A stretch of 64,000 bases of DNA, from the NCBI GenBank assembly GCA_965238125.1, contig OZ250179.1, forward strand, positions 4,836,001 to 4,900,000. Direction: 5' to 3'. The stretch comes from UBA6623 sp965238125 (GTDB lineage Bacteria > Acidobacteriota > Terriglobia > Bryobacterales > UBA6623). Below, piece by piece: positions 33,757 to 41,425 of the stretch (the first letter of the stretch is position 1; the number at the start of each line of letters is the position of its first letter). The position numbers were made by a program, and so were the translations under genes. The notes under the pieces were generated by a model. It saw only the letters and a program-made list of their open reading frames with translations. It was not told the origin of the DNA and searched no databases.

Positions 33757-34890
33757 CCTTATTGGCTTCGTTTCGCATTTCTCTTACGCAGGGCCTGTGG
33801 ACTGTCGTGTCGGCTGCCTGGATGTGGTCATGGGCCCTTGCATGAAGCGAGCAGCTGAGACTGCCGAGGGCCTGTACGAGGCCCGCGCTTCGCGTTTTCG
33901 CCAAGCGCACGGTTCTTTCAAGTTGTTGATATCGCTTGGGTTGATCTCGTTTCTTGGAAACATTGGCTTCGTTTCGTATATTTGTCGAAGCTGGGCTTCT
34001 TGACTTCGTTTTGTGTCGGCTGCTTATGGGCTCTTGCTTACGGACGAGCGGCGGAGACGGCCGCGTGTCTCTTTGAATCGAACGATTGTTCCTACGCCCC
34101 GTCCGCGTCCGGGGCTTCTTGTGATTTGAGGCGGGACCCGGGCTGAAGCCCGGAGCTACTATCCTTGCCCCCTACCGGGGGCGGGATCAGAGGCCATCAG
34201 ACATCCCGGCCGCAAAACGATAAACCTAGCCCGCATTTCTCACCGCCTGACGAGCAAAGCACACGATAGGCCCGCCATTACTTCGTTGCGCTTGCTCGGG
34301 TGCTCACCGTACTGTTCAAGTACGCCTCTTTGCTTGAGAAATGGGCGTCAAGCGGCGCGCGCCTCGTACTGACGCACCTTTCATGCACTTTGCCTCGCCA
34401 CGCGGTGAGAAAAGCGGGCTAGGGGTTCGGGCGGAATCCCAGCGCTTCAAAATGCCCTCAATACCCCGACCCAGTATGCTTGTCTTTCAAGTTATTGATA
34501 TTACGTTGGTTGCATGGATGCCTTTACAGCTATTGGCTTCGTTTCGCATATTGTCTTGAAGCTCGACCTCGTGACTCTTCCTATTCTCGCTTGCTTGGGA
34601 CGTGCCCGCAGGCTCTCTCGCGCACGGACGAGGAGAGGGTCGGGAGTCTCTACGAGCCCCGCGCTATGCGCAATGAATCCGCGGGGTTCCGCCGTTCCGG
34701 CTCGACCCTAGGCTATATTCCTGACATTCCTGACGCCTCTTCGCGGGTGGAGAGTTACGCAATCTTGCTGCTCCTAACCATCTCTCAAGTTATAGATATC
34801 GCATGAGTTGCCATCCCTATTCTTCAAGACCATTGGCTTCGTTTCGCACATTTCTTCAAGCTCGGCCTCCAGGCACAGCCAAATTTTCTT
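33757..34890. repeat. cluster of degenerate about 100-200-bp repeat units
   Basis: At least four units share the core ATTGGCTTCGTTTCGCAT (33761, 33962, 34532, 34832). Three of them also have CAAGTTRTTGATATCRC or a variant 40-50 bp earlier (33919, 34488, 34785). Units also share a later segment with CGGACGAG, GGAGA and CTSTACGAGSCCCGCGC. The intervening sequence is divergent. No protein-coding gene is supported anywhere in 33641-35029; the short frames across these repeats are dictated by the repeat sequence. Confidence 0.75.
34681..34747 (+). repeat. dispersed intergenic repeat, copy b (partial)
   Basis: GGTTCCGCCGTTCCGGCTCG continues with ACCCTAGGCTATATTCCTG and a shortened GCCTCTTCGCGGG end. 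It lacks the CCTGCCGCCCTTTCAGGG head seen in complete copies and is embedded in the degenerate repeat cluster. Confidence 0.65.
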
Positions 34891-34925
34891 GCCGGTCCCC
34901 AAGGAATGTCGGCTTGGGGGCTGCT

Positions 34926-34961
34926 TGCTCAGGATAGCGGTCGTGTCAAGCCGGTTTTGCC
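34926..34961 (+). repeat. 36-bp direct repeat, right copy
   Basis: TGCTCAGGATAGCGGTCGTG continues with TCAAGCCGGTTTTGCC. It is the partner of 31804-31839 and lies just before the minus-strand HEAT-repeat gene. Confidence 0.6.
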
Positions 34962-35029
34962 CCGGTTAGTTGACCCGCTTTTCTCGCCACCTGCCATCCG
35001 AAGCACGCAATAGGCCCGTCACTACTTCG

Positions 35030-36070
35030 TTACGGTTGCCTTCCGTGCTCAGCATCGTGAAGAGGGCTTCGCCGGAGCTTGCTCACAGCGATATCCACAA
35101 AGGTGGGATCGGCCGCATTTTTCACGACGGTTTTCTCTTCTATCCCCGCAATGCGGCCCAGAATCACCCGCGGCCAATAGGAATGCCCGATCCACCGCCA
35201 GCGGGCACATTCGATCAGAGAGTCCTGGGATCGCTCCTTGATTGCCGCCAGGACTCGGGCGTTCCGTGATCGTGTCAGCCCTGCGAGAACTGCAATAGCT
35301 TTGTTGCGGTCTGCCCATATTTCTGAAGAAAGAAGCTCGATGAACAAGGATTCCCCTATGGGCGCGGCGAGTTCGATTTCCGACGCGGCCAGAACGCCGA
35401 GCGCTCGAATCGCGTTGTTGCGGACATCCTTGTCCGGGTCGCGGGCCGCTTGGTAGAGGACGCGGATCTGCTCGGGGGTGTGTTCGGCGTAGCCGGCTGT
35501 CCGTGCCGCGACGGCGCGATGTCGAGCGTCCGAAGAATCCGTCAGCACTGAAAAGACGAGTGGTGCGTGAGCCACGGCATACTCTCTGATCTGAAGCTCG
35601 ATGGCTCGCGCTGTAGGATCGCGCGTGAGGGCGTAGCCTCGAGAAGTGTCTTCTTCGATGGCTTCGCCGCCCCGCTCTACCGCGTCGATCAGCGCCTGTT
35701 CGAGCTTCTCATGCAGCGACGGCAAGGCCTCCGGTAGGCGCGGGGATTGACGAGGTTCGTCACGGAATTGGATTTTCTTGCTGGTCGTACCCGCTAACCC
35801 AACGTAGATACGGCGCTTCCCGGCCTCATCGCAACACACGATCGCAATGTCCGTCGGGTCGGTCCCGACTATGGACTTGACGGTATTCCGTAGGCTCGCT
35901 CGGATTTCGCTAGGTCGAGCACCGTCCCATTTCACTGGCAAGGCTTTGCGGATCGCCGCTACATCCAGGCCGCCATAGCCGAAGAATTCTATCTCACCAA
36001 TGCCCGAGTCCGCGCTGCAGGTCGACGCCGCCGCGAAGACCGCGGCCGCGAAGTAAACGAACCGACGCAT
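35030..36070 (-). CDS. exported HEAT-repeat protein
   Basis: A 346-aa protein with a signal peptide (MRRFVYFAAAVFAAASTCSA). The N-terminal half (about residues 25-110) starts IGEIEFFGYGGLDVAAIRKA and resembles an exported domain I cannot name. The C-terminal half (about 180-310) contains HEAT-like helical repeats: HRAVAARTAGYAEHTPEQIR, KDVRNNAIRALGVLAASEIE and RNKAIAVLAGLTRSRNARVL. It probably acts as a periplasmic protein-binding scaffold. The gene ends within the low-complexity zone next to the repeat cluster. I see no enzymatic motif. Confidence 0.8.
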   Translation of the reverse strand: MRRFVYFAAAVFAAASTCSADSGIGEIEFFGYGGLDVAAIRKALPVKWDGARPSEIRASLRNTVKSIVGTDPTDIAIVCCDEAGKRRIYVGLAGTTSKKIQFRDEPRQSPRLPEALPSLHEKLEQALIDAVERGGEAIEEDTSRGYALTRDPTARAIELQIREYAVAHAPLVFSVLTDSSDARHRAVAARTAGYAEHTPEQIRVLYQAARDPDKDVRNNAIRALGVLAASEIELAAPIGESLFIELLSSEIWADRNKAIAVLAGLTRSRNARVLAAIKERSQDSLIECARWRWIGHSYWPRVILGRIAGIEEKTVVKNAADPTFVDIAVSKLRRSPLHDAEHGRQP

Positions 36071-36125
36071 GTGCCCATCCTACGAAAGTTCTTCGGCGGA
36101 TACAGTCAAGGCGGAAGATTGCCCC

Positions 36126-37589
36126 TCAACTCGCTTCGATCTTCGCCCACATATCCGCGGCCAGCCATTCGGCTTCCCGCTTGTTGCGAATGCCGCGGCC
36201 GGCGGCCTTGGGTCGGCCAACCTTGCGATGCAGCTTGATGTCGTAGTAGGCCTTGGCCGACTGGGTGGCGGTTTGGCTTTGTTGCATGCCGATTTCCGCT
36301 TTGACTTCGGTAATCTCCGAGCAGGGAATTTTCCGGCGGCGGCCCAGGCCCAGCACCGTGCACCGGATCGTCACCGACCCCGCCTCAATGCGGACCAACG
36401 TCACGCCGAACCATAGACCCATGGCGGCAAGAGCGATCAAGACACCGAACAGGCCGAAGAATATCGGAAACAGCCTAGGCGCGCCCAGATAGAGCTGCAA
36501 CCAAATCGCTCCCAGCCAAATGATCAGAAAAACGGTCACACCGACGGCCACGCCGAAATTCCTTGCCGCCCCGAAGTAGTACTCGGTTCCGCCCAGCGGA
36601 CTAGGCCGAACCACGACCGTGGCCTCCAGCGGGTCGAAAGCCTGCTCGGGCTTGGGCGCGAAACCGAACGGCGTCTCTTCGTCGGCGGCTTCGGGGGAGC
36701 TTTCCGGAGTCTTGAAAACGGGAACCTCAAACTGCGTCTTGAAATCGATCCCCGGGACATCCGCGTCGGCTTCGAGTCTCCATACCAAGCTGTCGCTGGG
36801 GTTCGTTTCGTCGGTCTGCTCGCATTCGTAGGGAATCACGAAATCAATCGGAATCAAGGTGCCTCGGTAGGCCGGCTGCAGGCGTGCTCTCGAAATATGC
36901 TCTTCCTCCTGCCACAGCACACGTTCGTGGGTGGTGCGGTTCTTTCCCGTCCCCGAGACCGTTCGGCGAATGGAGGAAAGCTTGAGGGCGACGCCCTTGT
37001 CGGGCAGGGTCTGCAGACTGGTTTCGATCGTCCCGCGCACGCGCCCGCCGATGACGCCGGGCAACGTCGCCATTGCGAACGTCGACGTACCGAACTTGCG
37101 GTGCCTCACCGTGGCCCGAACCGCCCAGACGATCATCCCGACCCCGACAAGCGGAAACAACACCCCGATCAAGGCTGCTGTGTTGCCGCGGGCGTATTCC
37201 TTGGGTAGCTGGAAGAGCAAGGGCGCCGAGATCAAGTTCCAAAAGACGGCGAAGACCCAACTGAGGACGAGCGTACTCTTTGAAGCGCCGCTGACGCGCC
37301 CTTGTGCCCAGTCGGGCCGCCACATCCACGGGGAGTCGGGGTGCAATTGCCGTAGGGCGTTCTTCTCTTGGCTCTTGCTCTTGAGATAGCGGCCGAGAAG
37401 AATCATCGCCACGCCGGCGCCGAAAAAAATCAGCCCGACAAGGATGAACACGGCGAGCTTTTCGGTGTTTTGGCTGTCGCTTTCGATCAGGCGAAGGCCC
37501 TGCCAAAAAGCCCATAGTCCGCTGACGGCGAAGGGTATGCCGAGAACGGTAAGGAACCCGGAGCCGTGGGTACCTGAGGACGTATTCAT
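36126..37589 (-). CDS. hypothetical multi-spanning membrane protein
   Basis: A 487-aa protein with helices at about residues 14-32, 44-66 (AVFILVGLIFFGAGVAMILL), 107-130, 138-160 (TAALIGVLFPLVGVGMIVWA), 345-365 (GVAVGVTVFLIIWLGAIWLQ) and 372-398. A soluble, DUF3592-like beta-rich segment lies between about 165 and 340. The C-terminus is probably cytosolic, with a short pleckstrin-like segment (SVTIRCTVLGLGRRRKIPCS) as in proteins that carry DUF3592-type folds. The function is unknown. It lies 55 bp upstream of the HEAT-repeat gene on the same strand, so they may form an operon. Confidence 0.75.
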   Translation of the reverse strand: MNTSSGTHGSGFLTVLGIPFAVSGLWAFWQGLRLIESDSQNTEKLAVFILVGLIFFGAGVAMILLGRYLKSKSQEKNALRQLHPDSPWMWRPDWAQGRVSGASKSTLVLSWVFAVFWNLISAPLLFQLPKEYARGNTAALIGVLFPLVGVGMIVWAVRATVRHRKFGTSTFAMATLPGVIGGRVRGTIETSLQTLPDKGVALKLSSIRRTVSGTGKNRTTHERVLWQEEEHISRARLQPAYRGTLIPIDFVIPYECEQTDETNPSDSLVWRLEADADVPGIDFKTQFEVPVFKTPESSPEAADEETPFGFAPKPEQAFDPLEATVVVRPSPLGGTEYYFGAARNFGVAVGVTVFLIIWLGAIWLQLYLGAPRLFPIFFGLFGVLIALAAMGLWFGVTLVRIEAGSVTIRCTVLGLGRRRKIPCSEITEVKAEIGMQQSQTATQSAKAYYDIKLHRKVGRPKAAGRGIRNKREAEWLAADMWAKIEAS

Positions 37590-37689
37590 GTCGAAAGCGA
37601 GCGCATAGGTGATAACGGCGGCGGGCGCAACCTCATTGTTTCGACCCTCGCCGTCGGCGGTTTCATTGTAGCCCGGGGGGGTGCCGGGT

Positions 37690-38033
37690 TCCCCCCAAAG
37701 GATGTAACGTTACGGAGACGGTAGTGCCACGACCGCGTGAAAAAGTTTGTTTGGCTGCAAAGCACTATTCTCGAGTGACCGCATCGCGTGGCGATGCGGC
37801 TCTGGTTGGCAGTGGTTTCCTCCGCTATGGCGGATCGAAGCTTTCTCAACAAGGTCGCGGAAAGGTGTCTTTTCACGTGGTCTGAGTCGTAGGGGGCGAA
37901 AGCGTCACCGCTTTGCGGCTTTGCTTCGCGGTTTGAAATAATGTTAACAGACGCCCCGGGCCGACCCTGGGACGCGAAGGGTTTGGTAGGGCACTGGGCC
38001 GGTTGTTTGTCCCAAGCCCCTTGGGGAGCGGAA
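37690..38033. other. intergenic region with small hairpins
   Basis: 344 bp between divergent genes with no supported coding sequence. Short palindromes are visible: CGCATCGCGTGGCGATGCG near 37780, TCCGCTATGGCGGA near 37820, and a CGAAAGCG/CGCTTTGCGGC pair near 37900-37920. Both flanking promoters must lie here. GGGGAGCGGA at about 38023 is the ribosome-binding region of the next gene. Confidence 0.45.
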
Positions 38034-39020
38034 ATGACTCGTTTCGCAGTCGCCGGATCGGTGGCCTTGCTGTTGCTGATGACGGCCGCGTGTTCACCGG
38101 CGCCCGAGAGCGAACCGGCCGCGCCGAGGCCGGAGGTGGGCTTCACCGCCGAAGCCGACCGCATCCACGTCACGCTCCGAGGCAAACCCTTCACCACGTA
38201 TCATTTCGGAGAAAAGTGGCCGAAGCCTTTTCTGCACCCGGTCGTTTCGCTTGGGGGTGCGGATGTGACTCGCGGTTGGCCGGTTGCGCCGCGCGAGGGC
38301 GAAAGCGACGACCATGTTTGGCATCGCGGCCTTTTCATGGGCCACGACGGCATCAACGGCGTCGACTTCTGGCGCGAGAAGGCGCCCGAGGAAACCGCCC
38401 GGTTCAAGCCGCGCTCGGCGCCCGTGACCGACGAGGCCGCCGGGACCTTGCGCGTCGAGCTTGATCTCGAAACGCCTGGAGGCGAATCGCTCGGGGCCTT
38501 GCGGCAGCAATTCACGTTCAGTACATCAGGTAGTCTGGGGGGCGAAAACGCGGTTATCGATGTAGACGTCGCCATCGTCGCCGACCGCGGCGTCGCGCTT
38601 ACGTTGAGCGATACCGAGGAGGCCTTTGTCGGCTTTCGCTTTGACGACGCCTTCAAGCAGGAAAACGGCGCTTGGCTGACCAACGCCGACGGTCTCTTGG
38701 GCACCGAGAATATCTGGGGGAAACAAGCGGCGTGGGTCGACTACTCAACTACGTTGGCGGGTGAGAAAATCGGCGTGGCGATGTTCGATCACCCCGCCAA
38801 TCCGCGCCACCCGAGCTATTGGTATGCGCGCGGGTACGGGTTCTGTACGGCAAATGCTTTCGGCATTCGTAACTTTACCGGCGATGAGTCGAAAGACGGG
38901 AAGATGGAAGTCGCCGCGGGCGACGAGCTGCGGTTCCGGTATCGCTTTGTGGTTCACCCGGGGGACGCCGATCAAGCGGCGGTGAAGGAGTTGTACGCGG
39001 CGTACCAACAAGGCGAATAG
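38034..39020 (+). CDS. DUF6807 (PmoA-like) lipoprotein
   Basis: A 328-aa lipoprotein from ATG 38034: VAGSVALLLLMTAAC gives the signal and lipobox. The body is the DUF6807/PmoA family seen in Planctomycetes and Acidobacteria, with LRGKPFTTYHFGEKWPKPFL, HPVVSLGGADVTRGWPVAP, and the conserved DHVWHRGLFMGHDGINGVDF. The C-terminus contains FDHPANPRHPSYWYARGYGF. The name PmoA is historical; a catalytic activity is not established. It opens a run of exported catabolic-type genes to 50.8 kb, suggesting a role in periplasmic polymer or sugar breakdown. Confidence 0.85.
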   Translation: MTRFAVAGSVALLLLMTAACSPAPESEPAAPRPEVGFTAEADRIHVTLRGKPFTTYHFGEKWPKPFLHPVVSLGGADVTRGWPVAPREGESDDHVWHRGLFMGHDGINGVDFWREKAPEETARFKPRSAPVTDEAAGTLRVELDLETPGGESLGALRQQFTFSTSGSLGGENAVIDVDVAIVADRGVALTLSDTEEAFVGFRFDDAFKQENGAWLTNADGLLGTENIWGKQAAWVDYSTTLAGEKIGVAMFDHPANPRHPSYWYARGYGFCTANAFGIRNFTGDESKDGKMEVAAGDELRFRYRFVVHPGDADQAAVKELYAAYQQGE

Positions 39021-39093
39021 CGAGCACGGGGCCGGGCATTGAGGCGATTGGCCCCCGCACGGGAGGGCTGTCCCGCACAGCAAAAAAGAAGAT

Positions 39094-40185
39094 ATGACTG
39101 ACGAACAACAATCCGACTCCAAGCTTTCCAGCCGGCGCGAGTTTCTCGCGACCACCGGCGCGGCCGCCGCGATTGGTTCGGCCGCGGGGGCGCCCGCATC
39201 GGCGGATACGACGAAGCCGTTCCGCATCGACGTGCAGAGTCACATGTACCCCCCCCCGGTGCTCGATTTCATGACGACGCTCGACGACATTCCGCGAGCG
39301 TACAAGAAAGACGGCTCCTACTACACGATCACCGGCGAATGGCATCGGCGTGTGCGCGAAGCCCACATGGATGTTGACGCCAAGTTGGCGGCGAAGGACG
39401 AAGCCGGGATCGCCATGACGGCGCTTTCGATCAACGACCCGGGCCCGGAGCGTTTTGGGGCGAACGGCCCGAAGGTCGCGCGGCTGGCGCACGATTTCAT
39501 CGGCGGCGTGATCAAATCGCACCCCAGCCGCTTTTTCGGGCTGGCGACGCTGCCGCTACAGGACGAAGCGGCCTCCCGCGCCGAACTCGACCGTTGCGTC
39601 GACAAATTGGGCTTCCGCGGCATCCTGCTCTACTCGAACCTGGCGCGACAGTTTCCCGACGAGCCGCAGTTCCGTTGGCTGTTTGGGCGCGCCGAGCAGA
39701 TGGGCATTCCGATTCTGCTCCACCCGGCGTATCCGATGACCTACGACGCGGTCAAGGGCTACCACATGGTGGCCGGGTTGGGGCTGATGTTCGACACGAC
39801 CATCGCGTTGTCGCGGTTGATCTTGGCGGGGATTCTCGACGAGTTCCCGAAATTGAAGTTGCTTTGTCCGCACGTCGGCGGCACCTTGCCTTACTTGATC
39901 GGACGGATCGATCACCAGACGCAGGTGCTGGGGCGAGGCGCCGACAAGATCAACAAGCCGCCGAGCGAATACCTGCGGCAGATCTACCTCGACGCCGTCT
40001 CGCCGATCCCCTTGGGCGTCAAGTACGGGCTGGATTTCGTGGGCGCCGATCAGTTGCTCTACGCCAGCGATCACCCTTGGGTCGATCCGAAGTTAATCAT
40101 TAAGAATGTCGAGAGCCTGGACCTCGACGCGGAAACGAAGACGAAGATTTACCGGGACAACGCACGGAAGCTCTTCAGCCTGTAG
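39094..40185 (+). CDS. Tat-exported amidohydrolase/decarboxylase (ACMSD-like)
   Basis: A 363-aa protein of the amidohydrolase-2 class. The N-terminus SSRREFLATTGAAAAIGSAA is a twin-arginine signal. The TIM-barrel metal site is suggested by DVQSHMYPPPVLDFMTTLDD (first His), LLHPAYPMTYDAVKGYHMVA, LLCPHVGGTLPYLIGRIDHQ and LLYASDHPWVDPKLI (the conserved late Asp). Family members decarboxylate or hydrolyse aromatic and carboxylated substrates such as aminocarboxymuconate semialdehyde. The substrate here is unknown. It follows the DUF6807 gene after 73 bp on the same strand. Confidence 0.88.
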   Translation: MTDEQQSDSKLSSRREFLATTGAAAAIGSAAGAPASADTTKPFRIDVQSHMYPPPVLDFMTTLDDIPRAYKKDGSYYTITGEWHRRVREAHMDVDAKLAAKDEAGIAMTALSINDPGPERFGANGPKVARLAHDFIGGVIKSHPSRFFGLATLPLQDEAASRAELDRCVDKLGFRGILLYSNLARQFPDEPQFRWLFGRAEQMGIPILLHPAYPMTYDAVKGYHMVAGLGLMFDTTIALSRLILAGILDEFPKLKLLCPHVGGTLPYLIGRIDHQTQVLGRGADKINKPPSEYLRQIYLDAVSPIPLGVKYGLDFVGADQLLYASDHPWVDPKLIIKNVESLDLDAETKTKIYRDNARKLFSL

Positions 40186-40277
40186 AGGCTCGCGCGGAAA
40201 AGGGGGCAGTCGGAGCAATCGCTTTCTATGAATCCGCGGTTTCATAATGCCGCCATGAAAATGGGCGCCCATTCGTT

Positions 40278-40430
40278 CCTGCCACCCTTTCAGGGTTCCG
40301 GTCCTGGCGGGATGTCTACCCAGGGTTCCGCTTCGCTTCACCCGGGGCTAAATTCCTGTCGCCGCTTTGCGGCTCAAGGCGATGAGCGAGTTTTTTACGT
40401 AATGCACGAAACTCTCGTCGGTCGGACTTA
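40278..40430 (+). repeat. dispersed intergenic repeat, copy c with 3' tail
   Basis: The head is CCTGCCACCCTTTCAGGG, the centre ACCCAGGGTTCCGCTTCGCT with CACCCGGGGCTAAATTCCTG, then GCCGCTTTGCGGCTCAAGG. The tail, TACGTAATGCACGAAACTCT followed by CGTCGG, ends 29 bp before the ATG of the next gene. Several self-complementary arms would fold in RNA or single-stranded DNA. Confidence 0.78.
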
Positions 40431-40457
40431 GACTATAGGAGTCGATAGCGTGTGCGT

Positions 40458-41375
40458 ATGAAATCGAACCGCAGAGAGTTTTTCGGATTGCTCGGCACCG
40501 CCGCGGCCGTCGCCGAGCGTGCGCGGGCCGGGGACGAAGACCATCGCTTCCGACTGGCGATTTGCAACGAGACTTTCGACGGCTGGAATTTCCGCGACCA
40601 GATGAAGGGGACGATCCGCTTCGGCTACACCGGGACCGAGATCTCACCCTTTACGTTGGCTGATGATCCCTCGACGGTGACCGACGCGCGGCGACAAGCT
40701 TTGCGGCACATGATGGCCGACGAGGGTGTGGAATACGTTGGACTGCACAACCTGCTCAAAGCCCCGGCCGGGATCCATGTCACCACCGTGGACGCCGAGA
40801 AACGCCGCGAAGGGTGGGAGTTATTCCGCAAGCTGATCGATCTGGCGGCCGATCTGGGGGATAACGCCCGCATGATCTTCGGTTCGAGCAAGCAACGTTC
40901 GGCGAAATTGGGTGGAACGACAATTGCGGATGCGAAGAAGCGTCTGGTTGAAGGCCTGGCCGAGGCGGCCCCGCACGCTGAAGCGCGGGGAGTGAAGATC
41001 CTGATGGAGCCGCTCGCGCCGCACCTTTGCGATGTGGTCAACACGATGGCCGAGGCGGTTGAGATCGTCGATCAAGTGAACAGCCCGGCGGTGCGTTCGA
41101 TGTTCGATACTCACAATGCCGCAGCGGAGACGCTGGGGCACGGGGAGGTCATCAAGAAGTATCTGCCCTACATCGAGCATGTTCACATCAATGAGATGGA
41201 CGGCCGACACCCCGGCACCGGCGACTACGACTTCATGCCCGTGCTGCAGGCGCTCAAGGATGTAAAGTTCAAGCACTGGGTATCGCTCGAGGTGTTTAAG
41301 TTCAAGCCCAGCCCAGAGGTTGTGGCGCGGGATTCGGAGCGCTTGCTGCGGCAATGGGAGGCCGGGTTAAGCTGA
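40458..41375 (+). CDS. Tat-exported TIM-barrel isomerase/epimerase-like protein
   Basis: A 305-aa protein from ATG 40458 (GTG two codons earlier is possible). SNRREFFGLLGTAAAVAERA is a twin-arginine signal. The mature xylose-isomerase-like barrel shows FGYTGTEISPFTLADDPSTV, GVKILMEPLAPHLCDVVNTM (Glu ligand), RSMFDTHNAAAETLGHGEVI (Asp, His), and YIEHVHINEMDGRHPGTGDY with the late His/Glu ligands. It is likely a periplasmic sugar-type isomerase or epimerase acting with the neighbouring exported enzymes. A repeat-family copy directly precedes it. The downstream gene starts 50 bp after its stop. Confidence 0.88.
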   Translation: MKSNRREFFGLLGTAAAVAERARAGDEDHRFRLAICNETFDGWNFRDQMKGTIRFGYTGTEISPFTLADDPSTVTDARRQALRHMMADEGVEYVGLHNLLKAPAGIHVTTVDAEKRREGWELFRKLIDLAADLGDNARMIFGSSKQRSAKLGGTTIADAKKRLVEGLAEAAPHAEARGVKILMEPLAPHLCDVVNTMAEAVEIVDQVNSPAVRSMFDTHNAAAETLGHGEVIKKYLPYIEHVHINEMDGRHPGTGDYDFMPVLQALKDVKFKHWVSLEVFKFKPSPEVVARDSERLLRQWEAGLS

Positions 41376-41425
41376 GAGGTAAGGCAGGGGACCGGAACCG
41401 GTTCTTGTCCCAACAAGAAGCGCTT

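Noticed and set aside
33782..34806. Short plus-strand ORFs in the repeat cluster
   Set aside because: Their sequence is dictated by the repeats (recurring LLASFRI/GFVSHI strings), without ribosome-binding sites or protein-like conservation.
33757..34890. CRISPR array
   Set aside because: Repeated cores exist, but units are imperfect, unevenly spaced (about 200, 570 and 300 bp apart) and lack constant short repeats and spacers; no cas genes are nearby.
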